Positions 34,373 to 44,404 of a stretch of DNA of 64,000 bases are shown here, piece by piece. Within the stretch, counting starts at the first letter, position 1; each line of letters starts with the position of its first letter. Location of the stretch: assembly GCF_000426065.1 (NCBI RefSeq), contig NZ_AUEQ01000012.1:248001-312000 (forward strand). The letters run 5' to 3'. Origin of the DNA: Mycobacterium sp. URHD0025 (GTDB taxonomy: Bacteria > Actinomycetota > Actinomycetes > Mycobacteriales > Mycobacteriaceae). The notes under the pieces were generated by a model, which searched no databases, was not told the DNA's origin, and saw only the letters and a list, made by a program, of their open reading frames with translations. Position numbers and translations under genes: made by a program.

Positions 34373-35723
34373 CCGCGCGTCCCAATACGTGGCGTAGCGC
34401 CTGATCCAGGTCGGGATGGCGGAAGCGGTGTTCGGCGGCGGTGAGCACCGCGGGGACTGCGCGTTGGCTGGCGCAGGCCAGTTCGCGAGCACCCTGGTCG
34501 CCCAGCAGTAACCGAGGCCCCAGCGTCGGTACCGGCAGAATCGTCGGGCGGCTCAACACGTGACCGAGCGTGTCGGTGTACTCAGAGTTGCGTACCGGCT
34601 GCGGTGCCACGGCGTTGACCGGCCCCGACAACTGGCTGTCCCACAGCGCACGGTGATAGATGTCGACCAGGTCGTCGATTCCGATCCAGGGCAACCACTG
34701 CTGCCCGTCACCGATACGCCCGCCGAGCCCGGCCGCGAACAATGGCCGCAGCAGTCGCAGGGTGCCACCGCTCGGTGACTGCACGATGCCCGTGCGGACA
34801 CGCACCACACGCACACCCGAATCCGCGGCCGGTGCCAGTGCGTCCTCCCATCCGGCCACGACGTCGGCCAGGAAACCATCGCCGCGTTCGCTCGACTCGG
34901 TGAGTACCTCGTCGCCGCGGTCGTAGCCGTAGAAGCCGACCGCCGAGGCGCTGATCAGGACTTGTGGTCCAGCGTCGGCATGCGCGGCGATCTCGGCGAG
35001 CCGGCGGGTCGGCGCGATGCGGCTGTCGCGAATGGCCTGGCGGTGTTTGTCGGTGAACCGGCCGGCGATCGACGCTCCGGCCAGGTGGATGACAGCATCG
35101 ACGCCGTCCAGCAGATGCGGATCGGGATCGTTCGGATTCCATTGGCGCTCATCGAGTTTGGTCGATGGGTGGCGTACCAGGCGGATGACCTGATGACCTC
35201 CGGTGCTCAAGAAAGCTGACAATGCCGAACCGACGAGTCCGGAAGCTCCGGTGACGGCTACGGTCAGCGGTTTCAAGCCATGCGTCCGGGCCAGTTGATG
35301 GGCGGCGAGGTCATCGACCAGCTGACGGTGGCGATAAGCGAACATCGGACGCAGTAACCGCCCGGGAATCGGGGTTTCCACCCGGTCGGTCATACGGGTG
35401 TGGGTCGCGTCGATGGCTTCGAAGTCATGTATGTGCTTCCAGCGCACCGCCAGCGCCGCCGGCAACGAGGCGGGTGCGCCGGCGGCGACCTTGTCGACGA
35501 AGCGCCGTGGCGGATCGTAGGCGTCGGCCTGGTGCTGGGCCACCCAACGCAAACCGCCGGGCAGGGCGAGCTCGGCGCGGCCGTCCCGCAGTGAGGACGC
35601 CTCGGTTCTGAGGTGCATGGGTTGCCATGGCGGCGACAGCCTGGCGAACGCGCCGGGCCGGGCGTGCCAGGCAAAGACTTCTTCAATCGGGGCGCCGACG
35701 ACGCTGGAGTACACCAATCCCAT
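34362..35723 (-). CDS. SRPBCC-TIGR01777 epimerase fusion (SulA/SDR39U1-like)
   Basis: A 453-residue two-domain protein. Residues 1-145 form a cyclase/dehydrase-type SRPBCC domain (PIEEVFAWHARPGAFARLSPPW). From about 152 there is an NAD-binding SDR domain of the TIGR01777 group, with VTGASGLVGSAL, DAVIHLAGASI and the ISASAVGFYG region. The fusion is well known in mycobacteria; the substrate is not. It overlaps the convergent Pro-rich gene by 11 bases and is followed by a 4-TM protein gene on the same strand. Confidence 0.9.
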   Translation of the reverse strand: MGLVYSSVVGAPIEEVFAWHARPGAFARLSPPWQPMHLRTEASSLRDGRAELALPGGLRWVAQHQADAYDPPRRFVDKVAAGAPASLPAALAVRWKHIHDFEAIDATHTRMTDRVETPIPGRLLRPMFAYRHRQLVDDLAAHQLARTHGLKPLTVAVTGASGLVGSALSAFLSTGGHQVIRLVRHPSTKLDERQWNPNDPDPHLLDGVDAVIHLAGASIAGRFTDKHRQAIRDSRIAPTRRLAEIAAHADAGPQVLISASAVGFYGYDRGDEVLTESSERGDGFLADVVAGWEDALAPAADSGVRVVRVRTGIVQSPSGGTLRLLRPLFAAGLGGRIGDGQQWLPWIGIDDLVDIYHRALWDSQLSGPVNAVAPQPVRNSEYTDTLGHVLSRPTILPVPTLGPRLLLGDQGARELACASQRAVPAVLTAAEHRFRHPDLDQALRHVLGRAVTA

Positions 35724-35732
35724 CGACCGACG

Positions 35733-36170
35733 TTACCCGCGATTCGGGACGGACAGGGGCCGCGCGTTTCTCGCTCGTGCGCCCGCGTAGGCGAACAGCA
35801 GTCCGGTCCCGATCTCAGAAAGGGCTGTCACCCAGGAGAACCACGTGACATTGATGCGTGGTCCGCTGATGAAGCTGTCCTGGAAGGCCGGCCAGAAACT
35901 CGGCAGCAGGTGCGCATAGCTGAACACGAGTGCGCTTCCGACGCCGGCGAAGACCGCCGCTTCGGGAGCCCGTGGAATGCTGCGCAATGCCATGGTGATC
36001 GCGATGACGACGACCACGCCCTGAACCATTCCGCCGGCCATGATGAAGGTCGGGGATGCAGACATTCCTCGCCGCAGATGATCGGCCACGTGTAGCCCCC
36101 AGCCGAGCAGGAACATCCACGCGGTGATACGCAGAAAGCGGTGAGCCGCAACATCGTTCGGTGCCGTCAT
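35733..36170 (-). CDS. Four-segment membrane protein, unknown function
   Basis: A 145-residue protein with four hydrophobic segments (about 12-30, 42-62, 70-90, 106-128) and short loops. A histidine pair in WGLHVADHLRRG could bind metal or heme, but no family is certain. Its stop lies nine bases before the epimerase start region on the same strand. A CTACTA/TAGTAG dyad lies 19-37 bases upstream of the ATG, so it may be repressor-controlled. Confidence 0.7.
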   Translation of the reverse strand: MTAPNDVAAHRFLRITAWMFLLGWGLHVADHLRRGMSASPTFIMAGGMVQGVVVVIAITMALRSIPRAPEAAVFAGVGSALVFSYAHLLPSFWPAFQDSFISGPRINVTWFSWVTALSEIGTGLLFAYAGARARNARPLSVPNRG

Positions 36171-36188
36171 ATGACCCCCATCGACGAA

Positions 36189-36207
36189 CTACTACAACCG
36201 ATAGTAG
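36189..36207. promoter_or_regulatory. CTACTA-N7-TAGTAG dyad upstream of the 4-TM gene
   Basis: Six-bp arms at 36189-36194 and 36202-36207. It resembles the TACTAC/GTAGTA sites used by BlaI/MecI-family repressors and the perfect palindrome at 58546 in this window. No blaI-type gene is in the window. Confidence 0.45.
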
Positions 36208-36281
36208 ATCGCCTCGCGGCCCAGGGCAATGCCGAAGATCGCGGGAATGTCCATGGGACCGGGTAAACCGGCTCGGCCTGT

Positions 36282-36311
36282 GTCCGTAAAGGCCGCGTCC
36301 GTAAAGGCTGT
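36282..36311 (+). repeat. Two tandem 15-bp units (GTCCGTAAAGGC)
   Basis: GTCCGTAAAGGCCGC is followed at once by GTCCGTAAAGGCTGT, 13 of 15 bases identical, in the gap just after the methyltransferase stop. It looks like a simple slippage duplication. No function is evident. Confidence 0.6.
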
Positions 36312-36318
36312 GGGGGAG

Positions 36319-36924
36319 CTAGGCCGGACGGAGGATCGCGACGAGGAAGTCCGAGCTTTCGGTGAACGGACGAACATCCCAGGTGGACAGCAATTGATCC
36401 GGAACCAATCCGGCCGTTGCCGCGTCGTCGAGGAACTGATCGAACCCGTACTCGCGGCCGGCGCCGAATCCGATCACCGCTCGGCCGTCGTCGGCGAGGT
36501 GGGCGCGCAGCCGCCCGAGCACCAGCACCCGGGTGCTGGGGGCGAGGAACGTCATCACGTTGCCCGCGGAGACGATGATGTCGAACGGGTCGGCGATGCC
36601 GCGCGCCGGCAGGTCGAGTTCGGCCAGGTCGCCGACGAGCCACCGGGGCCCAGGATGATCGTTCTCGGCCGCCTCGATCAGTACCGGGTCCACGTCGACG
36701 CCGACCACCTGGTGCCCGGCGCCGGCCAGATATGCGCCCACCCGCCCGGGACCGCAGCCGGCATCCAGGATGCGGGCGTTGCGCGGCGCCATCGCGTCCA
36801 CAAGACGAGCTTCGCCGGCCAGGTCCTCGCCGGCTCGCTCCAACGCGCGAAAGCGTTCGATGTACCAGTGCGAGTGGCCGGGATCGGCCGCGACTTTCTG
36901 CATCCACATGCTCGGCTCGACCAT
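36319..36924 (-). CDS. Class I SAM-dependent methyltransferase
   Basis: A 201-residue methyltransferase. The SAM loop LDAGCGPGRVGAYLAGAGH is near residues 53-71, strand 2 ends in VVGVDVDP, and FDIIVSAGNVMTFL is the post-motif region typical of small-molecule methyltransferases. The substrate is unknown. It is transcribed away from the FKBP gene region, with a 148-nt gap before the next minus-strand gene. Confidence 0.85.
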   Translation of the reverse strand: MVEPSMWMQKVAADPGHSHWYIERFRALERAGEDLAGEARLVDAMAPRNARILDAGCGPGRVGAYLAGAGHQVVGVDVDPVLIEAAENDHPGPRWLVGDLAELDLPARGIADPFDIIVSAGNVMTFLAPSTRVLVLGRLRAHLADDGRAVIGFGAGREYGFDQFLDDAATAGLVPDQLLSTWDVRPFTESSDFLVAILRPA

Positions 36925-36972
36925 ATGAGCATTGTCGCAAGCGTGGACCGGGCTCCGGGTTGGCGGTGTAGG

Positions 36973-37611
36973 TCAGCCCTGGGCGTCGAGGATCTTGATC
37001 GCGAAGATCAGCGAATCGCCCGCCTGGATACCGGCGGCGGGCTCGCCCTCGGGATAGCCGTCGGCCGAGGTCATCGCGACCGCCACGGTGGATCCGACTT
37101 TCTGTCCCGAAATGGCCTTCTGGAAGCCGGGCACCACGCCATTGAGCGGGAAGTCGACCGGCTCGCCGCGTTCGTAGCTGCTGTCGAACACCGATCCGTC
37201 GCGTCCGTTGACGCCCATGTAGCAGACCGTGACGTTGGCCGACGGTGAGACGACCGGACCGTCACCGGCCTTGAGGGTGTGCACCTGGGTCTCGGCCACG
37301 CTGAACGGCCCGGTCACCTTGACCACCGGAGCCGCGGTGTCGGTGGAGCCGGTGACCGCGACGTTGCCGCTCGCCCCGGACAGCGTCCATTCGGGAGTGC
37401 CGGCGTTCTGTGGCGCTGCCGTCGGGCATGTGCTGGCCTCGGTGGCCGTCTCGGCGATGGACGGAGTGAGTGCATCGGCCACCGACGGCGTGCTCGCCGA
37501 GGATGTGGCCGAGGAGGTTTCCGTGTCCGAGCCGCACGCGGCAAGCGCCATGGTCAACGACGCGGCACAGGCCACGAGCACAAACGAGGAAGGCACGCGA
37601 AAGGAGTTCAT
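36973..37611 (-). CDS. FKBP-type peptidyl-prolyl isomerase lipoprotein
   Basis: A 212-residue lipoprotein. The lipobox LAAC puts the lipidated Cys at 26, and a Ser/Thr/Ala-rich linker runs to about 60. The FKBP fold covers the C-terminal 110 residues (VCYMGVNGRDGSVFDSSYERGEPVDF, then GVVPGFQKAISGQKVGS and SLIFAIKILDAQG). It should help fold exported proteins outside the membrane. ATG 37611 or GTG 37620 could start it. It diverges from furA. Confidence 0.85.
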   Translation of the reverse strand: MNSFRVPSSFVLVACAASLTMALAACGSDTETSSATSSASTPSVADALTPSIAETATEASTCPTAAPQNAGTPEWTLSGASGNVAVTGSTDTAAPVVKVTGPFSVAETQVHTLKAGDGPVVSPSANVTVCYMGVNGRDGSVFDSSYERGEPVDFPLNGVVPGFQKAISGQKVGSTVAVAMTSADGYPEGEPAAGIQAGDSLIFAIKILDAQG

Positions 37612-37784
37612 CCCCGTCACGCTACAGCCGCGTCGGCCGGGGACTGCCCACGGCTGGCGCCGCGGTGCGGGGTTGCGCGACGAACCTGACGGGTCGCGTG
37701 GGGTGCGCCGATCAGAGGTGTTGTACTGCAGTGAGTTTGGCCAGAACCTTGATACCTTCCAACTTAGCCGCCACACTCGAGGTG

Positions 37785-38216
37785 ATGGCTGAATGCCTCG
37801 ACTTCACAGGCATGTTGCGTTCGGCCGGGCTCCGCGTCACCCGCCCCCGGCTGGCGGTGCTCGACGCGGTGAACAAGCATCCACACGCCGAAACCGACCT
37901 GGTCATCCGAGCGGCCCGCGTCCAGCTCCCCGATATCTCGCACCAGACCGTGTATGACGCGCTCAATGCGCTGACCGCGACCGGCTTGGTACGTCGCATA
38001 CAGCCGACCGGATCGGTGGCCCGCTATGAGACGCGGGTCGGCGACAACCACCACCATGTCGTGTGCCGATCGTGCGGTGTCATCGCCGATGTGGACTGCG
38101 CCGTGGGCGATGCGCCGTGCCTGACCGCATCCGACGACAACGGCTTTGCCATCGATGAAGCCGAGGTCATCTATTGGGGTCAATGTCCTGACTGTTCACG
38201 CTCTCGAAGTACTTGA
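37785..38216 (+). CDS. furA: FurA ferric-uptake-type regulator
   Basis: A 143-residue Fur-family repressor. It has an N-terminal winged helix (LRVTRPRLAVLDAV, then DISHQTVYDALNALTATGLV) and metal sites in NHHHVVCRSCG (Cys94, Cys97) and WGQCPDCS (Cys134, Cys137). The sequence around VGDNHHH and DVDCAVGDAPCLTAS matches mycobacterial FurA closely. It precedes katG by 36 bases, the standard arrangement in which FurA represses both genes and oxidation releases it. The exact start (GTG 37782 or ATG 37785) is not settled. Confidence 0.95.
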   Translation: MAECLDFTGMLRSAGLRVTRPRLAVLDAVNKHPHAETDLVIRAARVQLPDISHQTVYDALNALTATGLVRRIQPTGSVARYETRVGDNHHHVVCRSCGVIADVDCAVGDAPCLTASDDNGFAIDEAEVIYWGQCPDCSRSRST

Positions 38217-38252
38217 CGGCAACCCCGTCAGTCAACGATGAAAGGGAATGTA

Positions 38253-40508
<2,256 letters not shown>

Positions 40509-40527
40509 GCCGAGCGGAGCGGTGTCT

Positions 40528-41106
40528 CTATCCCGACAAACGTGTACTGAGCACCGCGGGACTCCATTTCGGCCACGTCGGCGATCCGACGACGAATCCG
40601 CCGGCGATCTGAGCGACGATCCGGGGGCCTCTGATGGTGCTGTTGTCGTAGAACGTCGCGGAGTCCGCACGCACCGCGGCGACGGCGACAAGGTCCCAAA
40701 GGCGTTGGTAGCGTTCCCGAATCTTCGCCTCGGGCACATCGTGGCCACCCGCCTGGACGCGGTGGCGCACGCGCTGAACAGCCAGATCTTCGGGGATCAG
40801 CAGGCAATGCAGTACGACGGTGTATCCGGCCGCGTGTGCGTGGTCGATGAGTTCGAGCTTGGAAGGATGTGAGAACACCGTCTCGGCGATGAACGACTCA
40901 CCGAGATCGATGAGTTTGGTCCGGGTTTCGGCGGCGACCAGTGCGGCCTCGTAGGAGTGCGGGCCAGGGTCGTGGGGCCACCGTCGTTTGGCGATCTCAT
41001 CGGCATTGACGAAAGCGCTGCCGGGCAGAAGAGGTGCGAGGGTGAGTTCGACAAAGGTGGACTTGCCGGCGCCGTTGCAACCGACGACGAGGTCGAGGCG
41101 CTTCAC
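40528..41106 (-). CDS. Zeta-toxin family kinase (TA toxin)
   Basis: A 192-residue P-loop protein of the zeta-toxin family. The Walker A motif GCNGAGKST is at 9-17, an NADEIA segment near 34 gives the catalytic acid, and ETVFSHPSKLELI follows the family pattern. It resembles M. tuberculosis Rv0366c. Zeta toxins phosphorylate UDP-N-acetylglucosamine or related sugar nucleotides and block cell-wall synthesis. The antitoxin gene lies 37 bases upstream on the same strand. The GTG start has a weak ribosome-binding site, usual for toxin genes. Confidence 0.85.
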   Translation of the reverse strand: MKRLDLVVGCNGAGKSTFVELTLAPLLPGSAFVNADEIAKRRWPHDPGPHSYEAALVAAETRTKLIDLGESFIAETVFSHPSKLELIDHAHAAGYTVVLHCLLIPEDLAVQRVRHRVQAGGHDVPEAKIRERYQRLWDLVAVAAVRADSATFYDNSTIRGPRIVAQIAGGFVVGSPTWPKWSPAVLSTRLSG

Positions 41107-41143
41107 CGCGTGACAGTGCGGTCCGTGTCAGCGCAAACCACGA

Positions 41144-41533
41144 TCACGGTTGGTGCGCCAGCACCGCAGTGCTGCCGTCGGGGCGGTACTGCACGATCTC
41201 GCCGTTGTCGTCGAGGGCTACCGTGGTGATCCCGCGTCCGGCCAGCGTCTTGCCGTAGTCGGCGCGGGCCAGGCTCTCCTCGATGGAGGCGGCGATCTCG
41301 GCGTCGAACACGGTGCCTTCCTCGGCCGTCAATTCGCGCAGGGGGATGTCGCCCGCCAACGCTGACTCCACCTTGCGGCGCGCCGCGCTGTGCTGGCTCG
41401 ATACCGCCCGTCCCACTCGCGCCCAGTGGTCGAGTTGCTGTTTGGCCGATCGGCTCTGACGTGCGCCTTCTGCGGCAGCACTGTCCATCAGGTCGGCGGC
41501 GAACCGGGTGACCCGATCTGCGGTGTCGGTCAT
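41144..41533 (-). CDS. ParD-like antitoxin, Rv0367c type
   Basis: A 129-residue protein matching the ParD-like antitoxin family found next to Rv0366c-type zeta toxins. The N-terminal half (RVTRFAADLMDSAAAEGARQSRSAKQQLDHWARVGRAV) is helical and the likely DNA-binding part. The C-terminal part (GITTVALDDNGEIVQYRPDGS) is the toxin-binding tail. GGAGG precedes the ATG. A GTAGCA/TGCTAC dyad overlaps its promoter, so the pair probably controls its own transcription. Confidence 0.85.
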   Translation of the reverse strand: MTDTADRVTRFAADLMDSAAAEGARQSRSAKQQLDHWARVGRAVSSQHSAARRKVESALAGDIPLRELTAEEGTVFDAEIAASIEESLARADYGKTLAGRGITTVALDDNGEIVQYRPDGSTAVLAHQP

Positions 41534-41544
41534 GACGGACCTCC

Positions 41545-41584
41545 GTTGTAGCAGTCTGAAACCAGCGTAGCAGAATGCTACAAC
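41545..41584 (-). promoter_or_regulatory. Toxin-antitoxin operator, GTAGCA/TGCTAC repeats
   Basis: GTTGTAGCA at 41545-41553 and TGCTACAAC at 41576-41584 are perfect inverted 9-bp arms. Inside, GTAGCA at 41567-41572 pairs with TGCTAC at 41576-41581 across three bases. On the minus strand TACGCT within this block fits a -10 element. Repressor binding would cover the antitoxin promoter. Confidence 0.7.
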
Positions 41585-42001
41585 GTTGGCAGTCCCGGCG
41601 TTATGCCCCGAAATATGCCCTCGATATCACCGCGTTCTCGGCCGTACCGCCCGATTGATGACGTCAACATCATCAAGGTTCCCACGGTGATGGAGCTTGC
41701 CGGCGCCGAAGGCGGCGAAAGGTCGGATGGTGACGCGACTGCCACGGTCGGATGTGCGGTGCGGCGGTTTCGCCCGGCACGAGCGCGGAGAGTGCTGCCG
41801 ACGGGCACGACCGGCAAGGTCACCGATTTTTGCCGCAGCCCTGCCGTCGTCGTCACGCCGGCCGCGACGTACGGGGGCAGCCGCCGGACATCCGTAAAGC
41901 CTTTGAAGTCAACCGTTTCAGGCCGCCGCGCGCCTAGACTTGTGGGCATCAGGGCAGCCGGATTCGTGCCCCAGAGCTCGTGACAACTTAAGGAGGGGAC
42001 C
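41585..42001. other. Intergenic, no convincing gene
   Basis: About 420 nt between the antitoxin promoter and the LysM-esterase gene. Open frames on both strands (about 126 and 141 codons) have no ribosome-binding site, no recognisable domain and skewed Arg/Ser content. A TAGACT element at 41935-41940 and a strong AAGGAGG ribosome-binding site at 41990-41996 belong to the next gene. Confidence 0.5.
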
Positions 42002-43357
42002 ATGGTCAGGATTCATACGGTCGTGGCGGGGGAGACGCTGTCAGCACTGGCGCTGCGGTTCTACGGAGACGCGGAACTGTACCGGCTGATCGTGGCGGCC
42101 AACGCAATTCCCAATCCCGACGTCGTCAGCGTCGGGCAAAAATTGGTCTTTCCCGATTACACGCGGTACACCGCCGTCCCCGGAGACACGTTGCCTGCCG
42201 TGGCTTCCCGTTTCTACGGGCATGCCGAGTTGTCCCGTTTGGTAGCTGCCGCCAGCGGCATCGCCGATGGCGCCGGCCTCAATCCGGGGCAACGGCTCAT
42301 CGTGCCGGAGCTCAAGAGGTATACGGTGGCTCCCGGGGATACGTTGTCGGCGTTGGCATCACAGTTCTACGGCGACGCCTCGTTCTATCCACCGATAGCC
42401 GGTGTCAACGGCATCCCCGACCCAGGTCACATCAACCCCGGACAGACGCTGGTCATCTTCAGTGGTCGTGGCGACGGGTTCGGCCTGCGCATCGTCGACC
42501 GCAACGAGGCCGACCCCCGCCTCTGGTACTACCGGTTCCAGACTGCGGCTGTCGGATGGAACCCCGGCGTCAACGTCCTGCTCCCGGACGACTACCACAC
42601 CAGCGGCCGCACCTACCCCGTGCTCTACATGTTCCACGGCGGCAACGACGACTTCCGCTCGTTCGACTTCATGGGTATTCGCGACTGGACGGCAGGAAAG
42701 CCGATCATCGTGGTGATGCCCGACGGGGGGCATGCCGGCTGGTATTCCAACCCGGTCACTTCCTTTGTCGGACCGCGCAACTGGGAGACATTCCACATCG
42801 CCCAGCTGCTGCCGTGGATCGAGGCGAATTTCCGCACGTACGCGGAGTATGACGGGCGCGCGGTCGGTGGCTTCTCGATGGGCGGCTTCGGTGCGCTGAA
42901 GTACACGGCCAAGTACTACGGCCACTTCGCATCGGTCAGCGCTCACTCCGGTCCGGCGAGCCTGCGCCGCGATTTCGGCCTCGTGGTGCACTGGGCGAAC
43001 ATCACCTCGGCGGTCTTGGATCTGGCCGGAGGAACGGTTTACGGCGCCCCGCTGTGGGACCAGGTCAGGGTCAGTGCCGACAATCCGGTCGAGCGGATCG
43101 AGAGCTACCGCAACAAGCGGATCTTCCTGGTTGCTGGAACCAGTCCCGATCCGCTCAATTGGTTCGACAGCGTGAATGAGACGCAGGTCCTTGCCGGCCA
43201 ACGGGAGTTCCGCGACCTTCTCGGACGTGCCGGCATCCCGTTCGAAGCGCACGAGGTGCCCGGCGGTCATGTCTTCCGTCCCGACATGTTCCTACAGGAT
43301 CTCGACGGGATCATCGCGCGACTGCGTCCAGCCAACGTTGTCAGTAGCACTTTGTAA
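42002..43357 (+). CDS. Triple-LysM protein fused to an esterase (Ser hydrolase) domain
   Basis: A 451-residue protein. Three LysM repeats lie at about 4-50, 53-101 and 106-152 (each with VAGETLSALA- or APGDTLSALA-like openings and a closing LV/LI-F/VP). From 160 an esterase-D/antigen-85-like alpha/beta hydrolase follows, with FHGGNDD at 211-217, nucleophile Ser292 in GGFSMGG and a His in GGHVFRP near 430. LysM should bind peptidoglycan, but no signal peptide is present at the chosen start, which has a near-perfect AAGGAGG. Export by another route or action on intracellular wall pieces are both possible. Confidence 0.85.
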   Translation: MVRIHTVVAGETLSALALRFYGDAELYRLIVAANAIPNPDVVSVGQKLVFPDYTRYTAVPGDTLPAVASRFYGHAELSRLVAAASGIADGAGLNPGQRLIVPELKRYTVAPGDTLSALASQFYGDASFYPPIAGVNGIPDPGHINPGQTLVIFSGRGDGFGLRIVDRNEADPRLWYYRFQTAAVGWNPGVNVLLPDDYHTSGRTYPVLYMFHGGNDDFRSFDFMGIRDWTAGKPIIVVMPDGGHAGWYSNPVTSFVGPRNWETFHIAQLLPWIEANFRTYAEYDGRAVGGFSMGGFGALKYTAKYYGHFASVSAHSGPASLRRDFGLVVHWANITSAVLDLAGGTVYGAPLWDQVRVSADNPVERIESYRNKRIFLVAGTSPDPLNWFDSVNETQVLAGQREFRDLLGRAGIPFEAHEVPGGHVFRPDMFLQDLDGIIARLRPANVVSSTL

Positions 43358-43755
43358 CAGCAACCTCACCTCTCTCAACTGTCACATTTGCATCAGAAAT
43401 CATTCTTTTCACTACCAACGCTTTGGAAACTTAATTCACGGTAGCCAACAATTGTCACAGTGGGCGAGGCTGGAATTTAGAAACCCTCGTCGGTGCACGT
43501 GGGAGGGCACGGTTGCCAGCAATAGGTGGTCTGGCCTGGAGTTTTGCTTTCATGGCGTCCGGACCTCGCCATGCCCATCTGCCACATCAGCCGCATAACT
43601 ATTAAATAAACTCAAAGAAGATAATTAGACTCTCTAGCACGGCTATTTTACTTTCGCCTCATCGGTAAACTCTGTATCACGATGGGCTGCAAATAGTCTT
43701 TCGCCCGCCATTACAGGCGTGCACAGGCAGTGCATGCCGCGATGAAGGGATCGAC
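43358..43755. other. AT-rich non-coding gap before rpf
   Basis: About 400 nt that are clearly richer in A/T than the rest of the window, especially 43370-43440 and 43590-43680 (runs such as ACTATTAAATAAACTCAAAG). I see no gene and no recognisable c-di-AMP (ydaO) riboswitch core, the element known before rpfA of M. tuberculosis. A loose GTAAC-N6-CTCAC repeat lies at 43354-43369. Confidence 0.55.
43716..43738 (+). repeat. Leader hairpin before rpf
   Basis: GGCGTGCAC (43716-43724) pairs with GTGCATGCC (43730-43738) over nine bases including one G-T wobble, loop AGGCA. It ends five bases before the GAAGGG ribosome-binding site and 17 before the ATG, so it could influence translation. Confidence 0.45.
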
Positions 43756-44166
43756 ATGCGCGTGCGCAAGGTCGTCACCGTCTTCGGTTTCGTCGGTGCG
43801 ATCGCTCTGGCTCAGACCGTCTTGACAGTCCCCAACGCCGGTGCGGAACCGAACTGGGACGCGATGGCGCAATGTGAATCGGGCGGCAACTGGTCTGCTG
43901 ACACCGGCAACGGCTTCTACGGTGGGCTCCAATTCGCGCCCGCCACGTGGGCATCCCATGGGGGTAGGGGATCGCCCGCCGAGGCCAGTCGCGAGGAACA
44001 GATTCAGGTGGCCCGCAACGTATTGCGAACTCAAGGGCTCGGGGCTTGGCCGGTGTGTGGCGGGCCGATCGGCATGGCGACCGGGACCTGCCGCCAGATG
44101 GTGGCGTGGATTCCCATCGGGCACTTGCCACGTCTGTGTACCGTGGTGCTCAATCCGCTGTCCTGA
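43756..44166 (+). CDS. Resuscitation-promoting factor (RpfC/E-like)
   Basis: A 136-residue secreted lysozyme-like muralytic protein. The signal peptide is cleaved near NAGA (30). The Rpf domain begins at NWDAMAQCESGGNW with catalytic Glu41, and includes NGFYGGLQFAPATWASHGG and GAWPVCG (second Cys of the disulfide with Cys40). It cuts glycan strands of peptidoglycan and promotes regrowth of dormant cells. The short tail (CRQMVAWIPIGHLPRLC) makes it a small Rpf like RpfC or RpfE; orthology is not decided. Confidence 0.9.
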   Translation: MRVRKVVTVFGFVGAIALAQTVLTVPNAGAEPNWDAMAQCESGGNWSADTGNGFYGGLQFAPATWASHGGRGSPAEASREEQIQVARNVLRTQGLGAWPVCGGPIGMATGTCRQMVAWIPIGHLPRLCTVVLNPLS

Positions 44167-44404
44167 TACCCGTTTTCGCCAGTTGCGGTGAGCTCTCGAC
44201 AGCTCAGGTTGACGACGTCCCTGCCGCGGTTGCGCTTTCGGTGGCTCGGTCCCGTGTGCCTGTGACGGTGCCCACGCGCGGCGGGGCAAAGTCTTGGGCC
44301 GCACCGAACCTCCTCTCAGCAAACCCTCAGTGCGGTAACGCAACATCTACGTAGGCGCCGGCAGGGCGCATAAATGTCGGTGTCGCAAGGGAAGAAGCAA
44401 ACGC

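Noticed and set aside
41603..41983. 126-codon plus-strand and 141-codon minus-strand frames in the gap before the LysM gene
   Set aside because: No ribosome-binding site, no domain and biased residue content.
43358..43755. Possible c-di-AMP riboswitch before rpf
   Set aside because: The ydaO-type conserved segments are not visible; only a short hairpin is present.
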